From CAYZPB01 sp964480445 (GTDB lineage Bacteria; Bacillota; Bacilli; Tepidibacillales; Tepidibacillaceae), in NCBI GenBank assembly GCA_964480445.1, contig CAYZPB010000001.1, positions 1 through 64,000 on the forward strand: a stretch of 64,000 nt of DNA, in the 5' to 3' direction. The notes beneath the pieces are model-generated. The model worked only from the letters and a program-made list of their open reading frames with translations. It had not been told where the DNA came from and did not search any database. Positions 18,672-26,236 of the stretch are shown piece by piece. How positions within the stretch are numbered: the first letter of the stretch is position 1; the number at the start of each line of letters is the position of its first letter. Made by a program: the position numbers and the translations under genes.

Positions 18672-19372
18672 TATTTCACGTATTTGTAGGTAGTCTCTTT
18701 CTTTTTATAATTTCTTACATATTTTATAAAAATATATTTGTCTCGTTATGTTCAATGCCTCTTGCCTATTTTTATTTAAGATATAAAAAGAAGCAATTAA
18801 ATAAAAAAAAGAACCAGCAAATAGTAGTGCAATTTAATCAATTTCTTTACTCCTTATCAGCAGCGCTGGTTGCTGGCAAATCGGTTGAGAATGCTTTTTT
18901 TGAATTAGAAGGTGATTTATCTCTATTATATCCAGCTGATACAACCTTTATTATTAAAGAAATACGGCAGATTAATAAACGATTGCGAAATGGAGATTCA
19001 ATCGAAAAAGCTATAATCGACTTTAGTAATCAAACATCTAATCAAGATATTAAAAATTTTGCGATAGTTTTCTCGACTTGTAAACGGACTGGCGGCGATT
19101 TAGTAGAAGTAATTAAAAAAACGGCAACTATACTTAATACAAAGATTGAAACACAACAGGAGGTGGAGATACTAATTGCGAGCAAAAAATTTGAAGCTCA
19201 GTTATTAAGCCTTGCACCCTTAGTGATAATCGGCTTAATAACTTTTACCGTTTTAGATTACATGCAACCCTTGTATGAAACATTAATTGGACGAATCGTG
19301 ATGAGCATCTCATTAATTTTGCTATTTATTTCAAATCTTCTCTCTAAATTTATTATGGATATTAAGGTGTAA
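18653..19372 (+). CDS. TadB-like pilus inner-membrane platform protein (T2SSF domain)
   Basis: A 239-residue membrane protein with two N-terminal helices (about 8-27 and 29-45), a cytoplasmic T2SSF/GspF domain containing FLYSLSAALVAGKSVENAF and CKRTGGDLVEVIKKTA, and two C-terminal helices (about 184-205 and 213-235). This is the TadB pattern: a platform protein that couples the motor ATPase to pilin polymerisation. AAAGGAGG precedes the ATG, inside the end of the TadZ-like gene. It is immediately followed by the paralogous TadC-like gene. Confidence 0.85.
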   Translation: MERQHVIFHVFVGSLFLFIISYIFYKNIFVSLCSMPLAYFYLRYKKKQLNKKKNQQIVVQFNQFLYSLSAALVAGKSVENAFFELEGDLSLLYPADTTFIIKEIRQINKRLRNGDSIEKAIIDFSNQTSNQDIKNFAIVFSTCKRTGGDLVEVIKKTATILNTKIETQQEVEILIASKKFEAQLLSLAPLVIIGLITFTVLDYMQPLYETLIGRIVMSISLILLFISNLLSKFIMDIKV

Positions 19373-19375
19373 CAA

Positions 19376-20239
19376 ATGCAATTATTATTAATCGTAATTA
19401 TTCTACAGATTTTTATTATTTTTACGCTAATATTATTAGCGTTAATTAAAAACAAGCAGATCTGCGACTATAAACAATCAAAAAAAGTACTCTATCTTTT
19501 TCTCTCTGGTCCTTTACTTATAGTTGGAAGCAATCTTTTTAATCGTTACTTCTCTAATTTTATTAATCATATTCATTTGAGACTCTATAAGTTAGATAGC
19601 AGCGGACATACGCAAATAAAAACTCAATTATTTATTGCTGAACTAATCGCTACTGGGCAACTAATAATCCTCTTTTTCTGTATAGTCGCCTTTTTAAATA
19701 ATGATATACCGATGATATTTACGGGCCTAATCCTTGGCGCAATACTTATTGTTTACAAGTATCGTAGCTTAGACAAAGAGCTAGTAAAAAGAAGAAGAGA
19801 GTGCATTAGTGAGCTCCCAGTTTTTATCCATTCTTTAGTTTTATTAATTAATGCTGGAGAATCGAACCAAAGTGCTTTTATTAGAGTTGCAAAGTCTTAC
19901 ACACAAATTACTGACAGTCATTTAAAAAGACAACTACTAAAGGCGATGTATGAACTAGAAAACGGTAGTTCTTTTATAACTACTTTAGAAAGCTTAAATC
20001 AAAGGGTAGCTGTACATGAAGTATCAATTTTTACTACTACTTTAATACTGAATGTCAGGCGGGGTGGAAAAGACCTGGTATTAATTCTCGAAAACTTAGC
20101 AAATGATTTTTGGGCACGACGTATAAGCGAAGCTCGAATTATTGGCGAGGAAGCGTCTTCTAAGTTAGTTTTTCCAATGTTGCTGATTTTTATTGTTGTT
20201 ATTATGGTTCTAGCAACGCCTGCAATACTAATTTTTTAA
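19376..20239 (+). CDS. TadC-like pilus inner-membrane platform protein (T2SSF domain)
   Basis: A 287-residue membrane protein. A hydrophobic N-terminus (about 2-24), a pair of helices near 85-125 and a C-terminal helix (LVFPMLLIFIVVIMVLATPA) frame a T2SSF domain. That domain contains ELPVFIHSLVLLINAGESNQ and LNVRRGGKDLVLILENLA, the TadC equivalent of the TadB segment. TadB and TadC normally act as a pair in Flp pilus assembly. The gene starts 4 bases after the TadB-like stop, so the two are tightly coupled. Confidence 0.85.
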   Translation: MQLLLIVIILQIFIIFTLILLALIKNKQICDYKQSKKVLYLFLSGPLLIVGSNLFNRYFSNFINHIHLRLYKLDSSGHTQIKTQLFIAELIATGQLIILFFCIVAFLNNDIPMIFTGLILGAILIVYKYRSLDKELVKRRRECISELPVFIHSLVLLINAGESNQSAFIRVAKSYTQITDSHLKRQLLKAMYELENGSSFITTLESLNQRVAVHEVSIFTTTLILNVRRGGKDLVLILENLANDFWARRISEARIIGEEASSKLVFPMLLIFIVVIMVLATPAILIF

Positions 20240-20259
20240 AAATGAATGGAGATGATTAA

Positions 20260-20439
20260 ATGATTACACTAACTGATAAACTTAAAGAGTTTATTTTAGA
20301 TGAAAAGGGTATGGGTACACTGGAAGTCTTATTGATTGTTGCAATTCTTGTCGCTATCGCTTTACTATTTCGCGAAAAAATTATTGATTGGGTTAGCACC
20401 TTGCTAGAGAAATCAGACACACAAATTAATAAGTTTTAA
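20260..20439 (+). CDS. Flp-type (type IVb) pilin, 59 aa
   Basis: A very small gene of 59 codons plus stop, with GGAGATGA upstream. The peptide has a short charged leader, then KGMGTLE, then a hydrophobic helix LLIVAILVAIALLF and a short polar tail. Glycine 17 followed by glutamate at +5 matches the cleavage rule of class III prepilins, and size and position (after TadC, before TadE) match Flp major pilins. The product is expected to be cleaved by the peptidase encoded at 24106-24621 and assembled into a fibre. It is easily missed by length-filtered gene calling. Confidence 0.82.
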   Translation: MITLTDKLKEFILDEKGMGTLEVLLIVAILVAIALLFREKIIDWVSTLLEKSDTQINKF

Positions 20440-20446
20440 AGATTAC

Positions 20447-21064
20447 ATGATGATGAACAATTTAGCTCGTATAAGAGAAAGAACAAAAAAATACTTAACA
20501 GAAAATGGGAGTTACACTCTAGAAACGACATTGATCTTTCCCTTAATTTTTATTTTTTTATTATTACTGCTATCACTCTCATTAATCCAATACCAATTAG
20601 CGTGGCAGTTTTACGAGACTACTACTATCGCTGATAAAACTGCTCATAACTGGGAAGTTATCGACCGAATATTTATAACGGGCGAATATGATATTGATGC
20701 AAAAAGGAGCAATTTGTACTGGCGTATAACAAATGAAAACGTTTTTCAGGGAATAATACTTGCAAAAGGAGCTGAAGAAGGAGTTCTGTTAAGAACGGCT
20801 GATAAATTTAACAATCGTGGAACTTCGAATTTAATAATAAATCAAGCAAGCGATTTACTAGCTACAAGCTATAGCAATGTAATAAAGCTTGATACTGGTC
20901 TGTTTAAGCAGATTAAAGTAAGAACCATAGCAAATATAGTAAAGTTTTTGCCGATAGAGATTACTGATGAGCTAAAGACAACTGTTAGTAGTTATTCTTA
21001 TATTAGTGAACCGGACGAATTTATTAGGTTAATTAATTTACTTAAACAGCAACCTTATTTATAG
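20447..21064 (+). CDS. TadE-like pseudopilin
   Basis: A 205-residue protein whose N-terminus reads NGSYTLETTLIFPLIF followed by more hydrophobic residues: a class III leader (Gly, then Glu at +5) and a single helix typical of TadE/TadF minor pilins. The rest (about 50-205) is a predicted extracytoplasmic domain with no motif I recognise. Three tandem ATGs (20447, 20450, 20453) could serve as start; no strong ribosome binding site is visible, so translation may depend on the pilin gene 7 bases upstream. Likely a minor pilin or initiation factor for the fibre. Confidence 0.75.
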   Translation: MMMNNLARIRERTKKYLTENGSYTLETTLIFPLIFIFLLLLLSLSLIQYQLAWQFYETTTIADKTAHNWEVIDRIFITGEYDIDAKRSNLYWRITNENVFQGIILAKGAEEGVLLRTADKFNNRGTSNLIINQASDLLATSYSNVIKLDTGLFKQIKVRTIANIVKFLPIEITDELKTTVSSYSYISEPDEFIRLINLLKQQPYL

Positions 21065-21098
21065 GATTATGAAATTATAAGAAATGGACTAATGAACA

Positions 21099-23138
21099 AT
21101 GCTAATTAAATTCATAAATGATGAGAGAGGATCTATCTCCTTATTCTTGATTGTTATAATAACTGCCTTATTTTTTTTAAACATTTTACTGATAGATTTT
21201 TCACGAATGATGACAGGAAAACTAATTAGTGAGAAGAGTGTAAAGGCAGCTATCAGATCAGAGTTGTCAAGGTTTGACCAGTCACTATATAAGCAGTATG
21301 GCCTTTTTGCTTATGTGGAATCAAACAATAATGTTTTCGAAGAGATATTAATTAGTAATCTTGATAATCATAACAATGGATTTTCCTATAATAAATTCGA
21401 TCTGGATAATATCAAATACGAATTATCGTTTGAGCAAGAGCTTGTTTTGCTTCCAGTTATAAAAAATCAAATATTAGAAGAAATGAAGTATCAAGCACCA
21501 ATAAGTTTTCAACAAAGTATTTATCAAAATTTAGAAAAACCAGTGGAACAAGTTACAGATACAATCGAATATTATAACTTGATAGAAGAGATAACAGATA
21601 AGTTTTTAACAAGAAACAAGCTCTTGCGCCATGTTTTCGACTTACAAGCAGATGCTAATAAACTGCTACCAGCTAATCTGAATGAGTTAATTTCAGTTTT
21701 CAGCGACAAGATTAATCTGATTGCAACTGAAGAGCTATCTACAGACGAAGTTAAAGCAATAGAAAATGAGCTTTCTAAAAATGTTAATTTATTAACGACC
21801 GAATACCATAGAAATTACTCAATATTTTATAACAGGATTGATACGGCAAAGAAACAACTAGCCGATTCAAAGATATTGAATGAAGAAATAGCAGATTTGC
21901 TTAATCAATATGATAAGTCTATCGATTACAAGGATACAATTCTTTCAAAAGAAATATATGAGGAAATTAGCGACTCGCTAAATTTACAAGCGAGCTTGTT
22001 CGAAGATATTTTTAATGTCCTAAATGAACTTAGTAATATGATTAACTTATTTAGCATCGGACAAGTCAATCCTGGAGAATTTTTTTCGATATTAGGAGCA
22101 GCTCAAACTTTAACAAATCAATATAATAATCAGTTTGGTAATTTGAATCACGCAGATAATTGGATTAGTCGAAATGCAAATAATTTTAACATTGCCACAG
22201 CTGCGATTAATCGTTATTATGACGAGTTGTTGACAGAAAGTGATAAAAGCTTGTTTAGTCTTAAGAAACTGGTAAATTCATTAAAAACAATCGCTTCTAT
22301 AGATGAAGCCGCTGTGTTTATCGATAATAAGTATGAAGAATTTTTGTCTTTTAACAAACAGGACATACAAACAAAAAGTGCGGAAATTGATTTAAATGTC
22401 GAAAATATTAATGATACCGCACAGGGGATTTTTTTAGAAGTTAAGCCAATAGTTGACAATTATTTAATTCAAATTAGAGATTCAATTTATTATGAGGAGT
22501 ATGCTTTTGAAAAGTTTGATAGTTTAGAAAATATTTTATCGCAGAACACTTTTGAATTGCTAATTAACGGAATTGTGGATGATGACTTCGCTAGTAATAT
22601 ACATATATCCCGACAGGAATTGGAATATGTAATTTATGGAAATAAGAACTCAAGTCTAAATATTGCTTCCGTCTTACGTGACATATATTTAATTAGATTC
22701 TTCTTTAACCTTTGCGACGCCTTGCTTAATCCGGCAATTTTTTCCTCGGCAAACCCAGTTATAATTATGTTAGAAGCAAGCACTTTAGCTTTTAAGACAT
22801 CAATTAATGATCTAGCTTTGATTTTAAAAGGAGATAAGCTGCCACTTATGAAAAAAGTAACCGCTGGTAGCTTTGGCTATATAGAATACTTGAAATTACT
22901 ATATTTATGTCGAGGGACGGAAGAAGAAAAACTATTACGTCAACTCGCTTTAATAGAATCTGTTACTGGAATAAATTTAAAAATTAGTAAGACTTATGGG
23001 GTTGCAGATGTCATCGTTCCAATGGACTTATGGTTTTTGCCAGGTTTACCTAGTGTGACAAGACTAGACTCGGGAATAATTGAAACAAATTACAAAAGTG
23101 AATATATAATTAAACAAAGGATAGCCTATGGCTATTAA
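21099..23138 (+). CDS. Large TadG/DUF5702-like pilus-associated membrane protein
   Basis: A 679-residue protein with an N-terminal DERGSISLFLIVIITALFF membrane segment (about 8-30), resembling the start of TadG/DUF5702 proteins in Bacillota Tad clusters. The bulk (about 45-600) is rich in Asn, Glu, Leu and Lys with long predicted helices, and probably forms an extended surface stalk. It lacks the Glu+5 of the pilins in this cluster (Phe instead), so it may stay membrane-anchored. The ribosome binding site is weak. It overlaps the next TadE-like gene by 11 bases. Family assignment rests on the N-terminus and context. Confidence 0.65.
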   Translation: MLIKFINDERGSISLFLIVIITALFFLNILLIDFSRMMTGKLISEKSVKAAIRSELSRFDQSLYKQYGLFAYVESNNNVFEEILISNLDNHNNGFSYNKFDLDNIKYELSFEQELVLLPVIKNQILEEMKYQAPISFQQSIYQNLEKPVEQVTDTIEYYNLIEEITDKFLTRNKLLRHVFDLQADANKLLPANLNELISVFSDKINLIATEELSTDEVKAIENELSKNVNLLTTEYHRNYSIFYNRIDTAKKQLADSKILNEEIADLLNQYDKSIDYKDTILSKEIYEEISDSLNLQASLFEDIFNVLNELSNMINLFSIGQVNPGEFFSILGAAQTLTNQYNNQFGNLNHADNWISRNANNFNIATAAINRYYDELLTESDKSLFSLKKLVNSLKTIASIDEAAVFIDNKYEEFLSFNKQDIQTKSAEIDLNVENINDTAQGIFLEVKPIVDNYLIQIRDSIYYEEYAFEKFDSLENILSQNTFELLINGIVDDDFASNIHISRQELEYVIYGNKNSSLNIASVLRDIYLIRFFFNLCDALLNPAIFSSANPVIIMLEASTLAFKTSINDLALILKGDKLPLMKKVTAGSFGYIEYLKLLYLCRGTEEEKLLRQLALIESVTGINLKISKTYGVADVIVPMDLWFLPGLPSVTRLDSGIIETNYKSEYIIKQRIAYGY

Positions 23139-24102
23139 AAAGAAAATACAGTCTATCTTTAAACAAGAAGACGGTAGTATTGTGTTAGAGGCAACGCTGA
23201 TTCTTCCATTTATAATCATATTTATTCTGGTGTTAACAAGCTTTGTCAGAATATCGATAGTCGAGATGGAGCTTGAGAATGCAGGTTCTGAGACTGTAAA
23301 ACAGGTAGCTCACCATATTTACCCGGTGATAATTCTTTATAATGAACTAAAAGAGCAGAATGTTGACTCTAATGATGTTCCATTGCTAGATAGTTTATCT
23401 AGTAAAAATAACATTGATGGCAGCTTATCTGAATTTGTGCATAAAATAGATGTTTTTTCAGCAGCTGCATTTGAAGGAAAAGAGTTTTTATTAAAAGCTC
23501 TATTGCAACCGATACTTGATGCTAATACAAATGATAAGTTAATAGATTTTAAGGATTATCAATTAGTAAATGTAAAATTACCTGCCGCCTTAGGAGGGAC
23601 GGGTGACAATTTTGCAATTGAACTGCGCTACGATCAGACTTTAAGGATTCCTTTTATCAACCAGAAGATTACGATAATTAAGGGCTTTGAAGAAAGAATC
23701 TGGTATGATAGCTCGGTTGTTTTTGAAAATGATAAAGATCAGGGTGAAGGCAGCGTGGATGCAGAAGAAGATGATGAAGCTGAGCAATATTTAAGAATCC
23801 ACTCTATCTCATCACCAACGCAGAGAGGACATAAGGTAAAAATATTGATTGAAGGAACTCCGAACGAAGAGGTCAGAATTAGATTAACCTATAAAAGTGG
23901 TTTTATAAAAGAAGTTAGAGGTCGACTTGATAAAAAAGGAAACTTAGCAAAAAGTATAATAATTGGCGGGAACTCGAATGAAGGTGTTTATGTTGCTACT
24001 GTATATCTTGCTGATCTAGCAGCAAGCATTGAATTTGAGGTTCTTTCAAAGGCAAATATGGACAAATATATACTTGAACGCAAAAGCAAGGCAGGTAAGT
24101 AA
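23128..24102 (+). CDS. TadE-like pseudopilin with added C-terminal beta-rich domain
   Basis: A 324-residue protein. The N-terminus has QEDGSIVLEATLILPFIIIF, again Gly then Glu+5 before a hydrophobic helix, so it is a probable prepilin-peptidase substrate. A TadE-like region extends to about 205, followed by an acidic linker (about 206-222, rich in Glu and Asp). The C-terminal domain (about 223-312; LRIHSISSPTQRGHKVKILI and onward) has alternating beta-strand character, like a surface immunoglobulin-type module. This long tail is unusual for TadE and could be an adhesive tip; that role is inference. Confidence 0.68.
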   Translation: MAIKKKIQSIFKQEDGSIVLEATLILPFIIIFILVLTSFVRISIVEMELENAGSETVKQVAHHIYPVIILYNELKEQNVDSNDVPLLDSLSSKNNIDGSLSEFVHKIDVFSAAAFEGKEFLLKALLQPILDANTNDKLIDFKDYQLVNVKLPAALGGTGDNFAIELRYDQTLRIPFINQKITIIKGFEERIWYDSSVVFENDKDQGEGSVDAEEDDEAEQYLRIHSISSPTQRGHKVKILIEGTPNEEVRIRLTYKSGFIKEVRGRLDKKGNLAKSIIIGGNSNEGVYVATVYLADLAASIEFEVLSKANMDKYILERKSKAGK

Positions 24103-24105
24103 TCG

Positions 24106-24621
24106 ATGATCGAATATTATAAAATATTGATATTAGTAGTGTTTATTACCATAGCTTTATTTTTCGACCGAAAAGAGTATCGCATTCCTAATTTGTTAAA
24201 TGCGGTATTCCTCATAGCTGCAATTTCTTATAACACTATAATCCAAGGTATAGCTGGGGCATTAGTCTCACTCAAAGGGTTTTTTATAGGTTTCTTGATT
24301 ATATTTATCCTCTACATAATCAGTGCAGTCGCTGCCGGGGATGTAAAGTTGTTTTCTGTATTGGGAGCACTGATGGGAGGAGAATTTGTCCTTTATCTAA
24401 CAATAGTTACAGTACTATTAGCTGGCGTTTTTACGATAATTTTTATTGCTATTAAAAATAAAAAAACTCTCATCAGTGCAGAGAGTAAATTTATGGGCTT
24501 CCAATTTTTGAGTAGCAAACTGTTCAACGAAATTTTAAGAGGAGCCAATAATCAAACATATTTTCCTCTAATGGTTTTTGTAGCACCGGCAGTATTTATC
24601 GTATTAGTTATGACATCTTAA
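24106..24621 (+). CDS. A24-family prepilin peptidase (TadV/CpaA-like)
   Basis: A 171-residue, all-membrane aspartyl peptidase. The two catalytic aspartates appear in FFDRKEYRIPNLLN (near residues 20-33) and AAGDVKLFSVLGALMG (near 82-97). It lacks the N-methylase domain of PilD, as TadV/CpaA enzymes do. It should cleave the leaders of the pilin at 20260 and the pseudopilins at 20447 and 23128. It closes the cluster, four bases after the preceding stop. The next gene is convergent, with only 15 bases between the stops and no clear terminator. Confidence 0.88.
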   Translation: MIEYYKILILVVFITIALFFDRKEYRIPNLLNAVFLIAAISYNTIIQGIAGALVSLKGFFIGFLIIFILYIISAVAAGDVKLFSVLGALMGGEFVLYLTIVTVLLAGVFTIIFIAIKNKKTLISAESKFMGFQFLSSKLFNEILRGANNQTYFPLMVFVAPAVFIVLVMTS

Positions 24622-24636
24622 TAATTCAGTTGACCT

Positions 24637-26079
24637 TTATAAGAGCGGTGACAATAATCTTGACACGCCCTCTTTGAACCTAATGCTTAACTTGCGGTTA
24701 TTATAATTTTCTACAGTAAGCTGTATCGAGTCTTCCATGTCTTTAATAAAAATATTATAAAATTCGGTGGTAGTCTCTTTATCATAAATAAATGCATTAA
24801 CTTCAAAATTTATCCGAAATGATCTAATGTCCATGTTTGTGGTTCCAACAGAGACAACCTTGTTATCGATTGCAATATTTTTTGAGTGAAGGAAACCTTT
24901 ATTATAGATATAAACTTTTGCTCCAAGCTTCAATAGTTCTCCAGCATAATGGAGGGTCGCCCAATAGACAAAAGGGTGATCGGGCTTATTTGGTATCATG
25001 ATTCTTACATCAACTCCTGACAATACAGCAACCTTTAGTACTTCAAACATCCCTTGATCGGGTATGAAATAAGGACTTTGGATAAAGATACTTTCCTTAG
25101 CATCGCCAATCATACTTAAGAAGCCAAACTTTATTGTTTCCCATTCAGAGTTAGGTCCACTTGCAACTATCTGCATTGGTACTTTCTTTTCGAATTCTGG
25201 GCGAGCTTTTCTATTTTTAACAAAATCAATATCTTCACCGGTTGCCCAGCGCCAATCAAGTAAAAATCGTAATTTAAGAGAGTCAACTGCCTCTCCTTCG
25301 ACCTTTAAGTGGGTATCACGCCAGCCACCAAATCTTTCAGTTATACCAACATATTCGTCGCCTACATTCATACCACCAACAAAGCTAATCTTGTCATCAA
25401 TAACAACAATCTTGCGGTGATTTCGATAATTTATCTGCACATTTATAAATTTTAATCTTGATGGAAAATAAGCTGCATGCATTCCACCAGCTTCTATAAA
25501 AGGAGTTAAGAATTTCTTTCTGATTAAACGCGATCCTAAGCGATCGTATAAAAATCTGACCTCAACACCGCTACGTGCCTTAGCTGTAAGCGCATTCATT
25601 ATTTCTGTACCAAGCTGATCAGTTTTAAAAATAAAATACTGTATATAAATATATTCTTCAGCCTCATCAATAGCTTTTAATAAAGCTGCAAATTTTTCTT
25701 TCCCATGAGTATAAATCTTAATTTGATTATTTTCAGTAAAAGGTGCAATATCATGGTGAACATACAGATTAATCAATTTGCGATAGATTTTTACCTCGTC
25801 AGAAGAATAGGTTTTACTCTTGCGCACATACTCTTTATTTTCTTTCATATAGTTGCGCAGGATGTCTTCTTCGTTTTTTTTCAAATGAAAGATTTTGTTT
25901 CGACTAAGGTTCTGGCCTAAGAAAAGGTAGAAAATGAAACCTACAATTGGAAGGAAGAAAAGAACTAATAACCAGGTCAAGGTCGTATTGACATCTTTTT
26001 TTTCGATGAAAATAATTGTCAACGCTAGTAGCATATTAACAAAAGGAAATATGTTAAGTACAACTTCATACCAGGTCAT
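24637..26079 (-). CDS. cls: Cardiolipin synthase (phospholipase D family)
   Basis: A 480-residue membrane enzyme that condenses two phosphatidylglycerols into cardiolipin. Two N-terminal helices (about 4-24 and 33-53) anchor it. The two PLD active sites are HRKIVVID (first half, near 218) and HSKNIAID (second half, near 398), each in an HxKxxxxD pattern. Its length matches bacterial ClsA. The start ATG is read on the minus strand at 26079-26077, after a weak GGTG. It is divergent from dinG and convergent with the pilus cluster, so it is a single-gene unit. Confidence 0.94.
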   Translation of the reverse strand: MTWYEVVLNIFPFVNMLLALTIIFIEKKDVNTTLTWLLVLFFLPIVGFIFYLFLGQNLSRNKIFHLKKNEEDILRNYMKENKEYVRKSKTYSSDEVKIYRKLINLYVHHDIAPFTENNQIKIYTHGKEKFAALLKAIDEAEEYIYIQYFIFKTDQLGTEIMNALTAKARSGVEVRFLYDRLGSRLIRKKFLTPFIEAGGMHAAYFPSRLKFINVQINYRNHRKIVVIDDKISFVGGMNVGDEYVGITERFGGWRDTHLKVEGEAVDSLKLRFLLDWRWATGEDIDFVKNRKARPEFEKKVPMQIVASGPNSEWETIKFGFLSMIGDAKESIFIQSPYFIPDQGMFEVLKVAVLSGVDVRIMIPNKPDHPFVYWATLHYAGELLKLGAKVYIYNKGFLHSKNIAIDNKVVSVGTTNMDIRSFRINFEVNAFIYDKETTTEFYNIFIKDMEDSIQLTVENYNNRKLSIRFKEGVSRLLSPLL

Positions 26080-26236
26080 AAATACACCAACTTTTTAATA
26101 TTTGTATGTTATGATTAAAAGAAATCAGATATACCTTAAAGTATATTCTAAATACTGATTAATACAACAAAGCAATAATAAAACATTAGATTTGCCAACC
26201 TAATTGTTAAATATAATGCAATATATAGGAGAGATT

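Noticed and set aside
26192..26217. Promoter TTGCCA...TATAAT before dinG
   Set aside because: The -10 is perfect but the spacer is only 14 bases, and the transcript would begin almost at the ribosome binding site.
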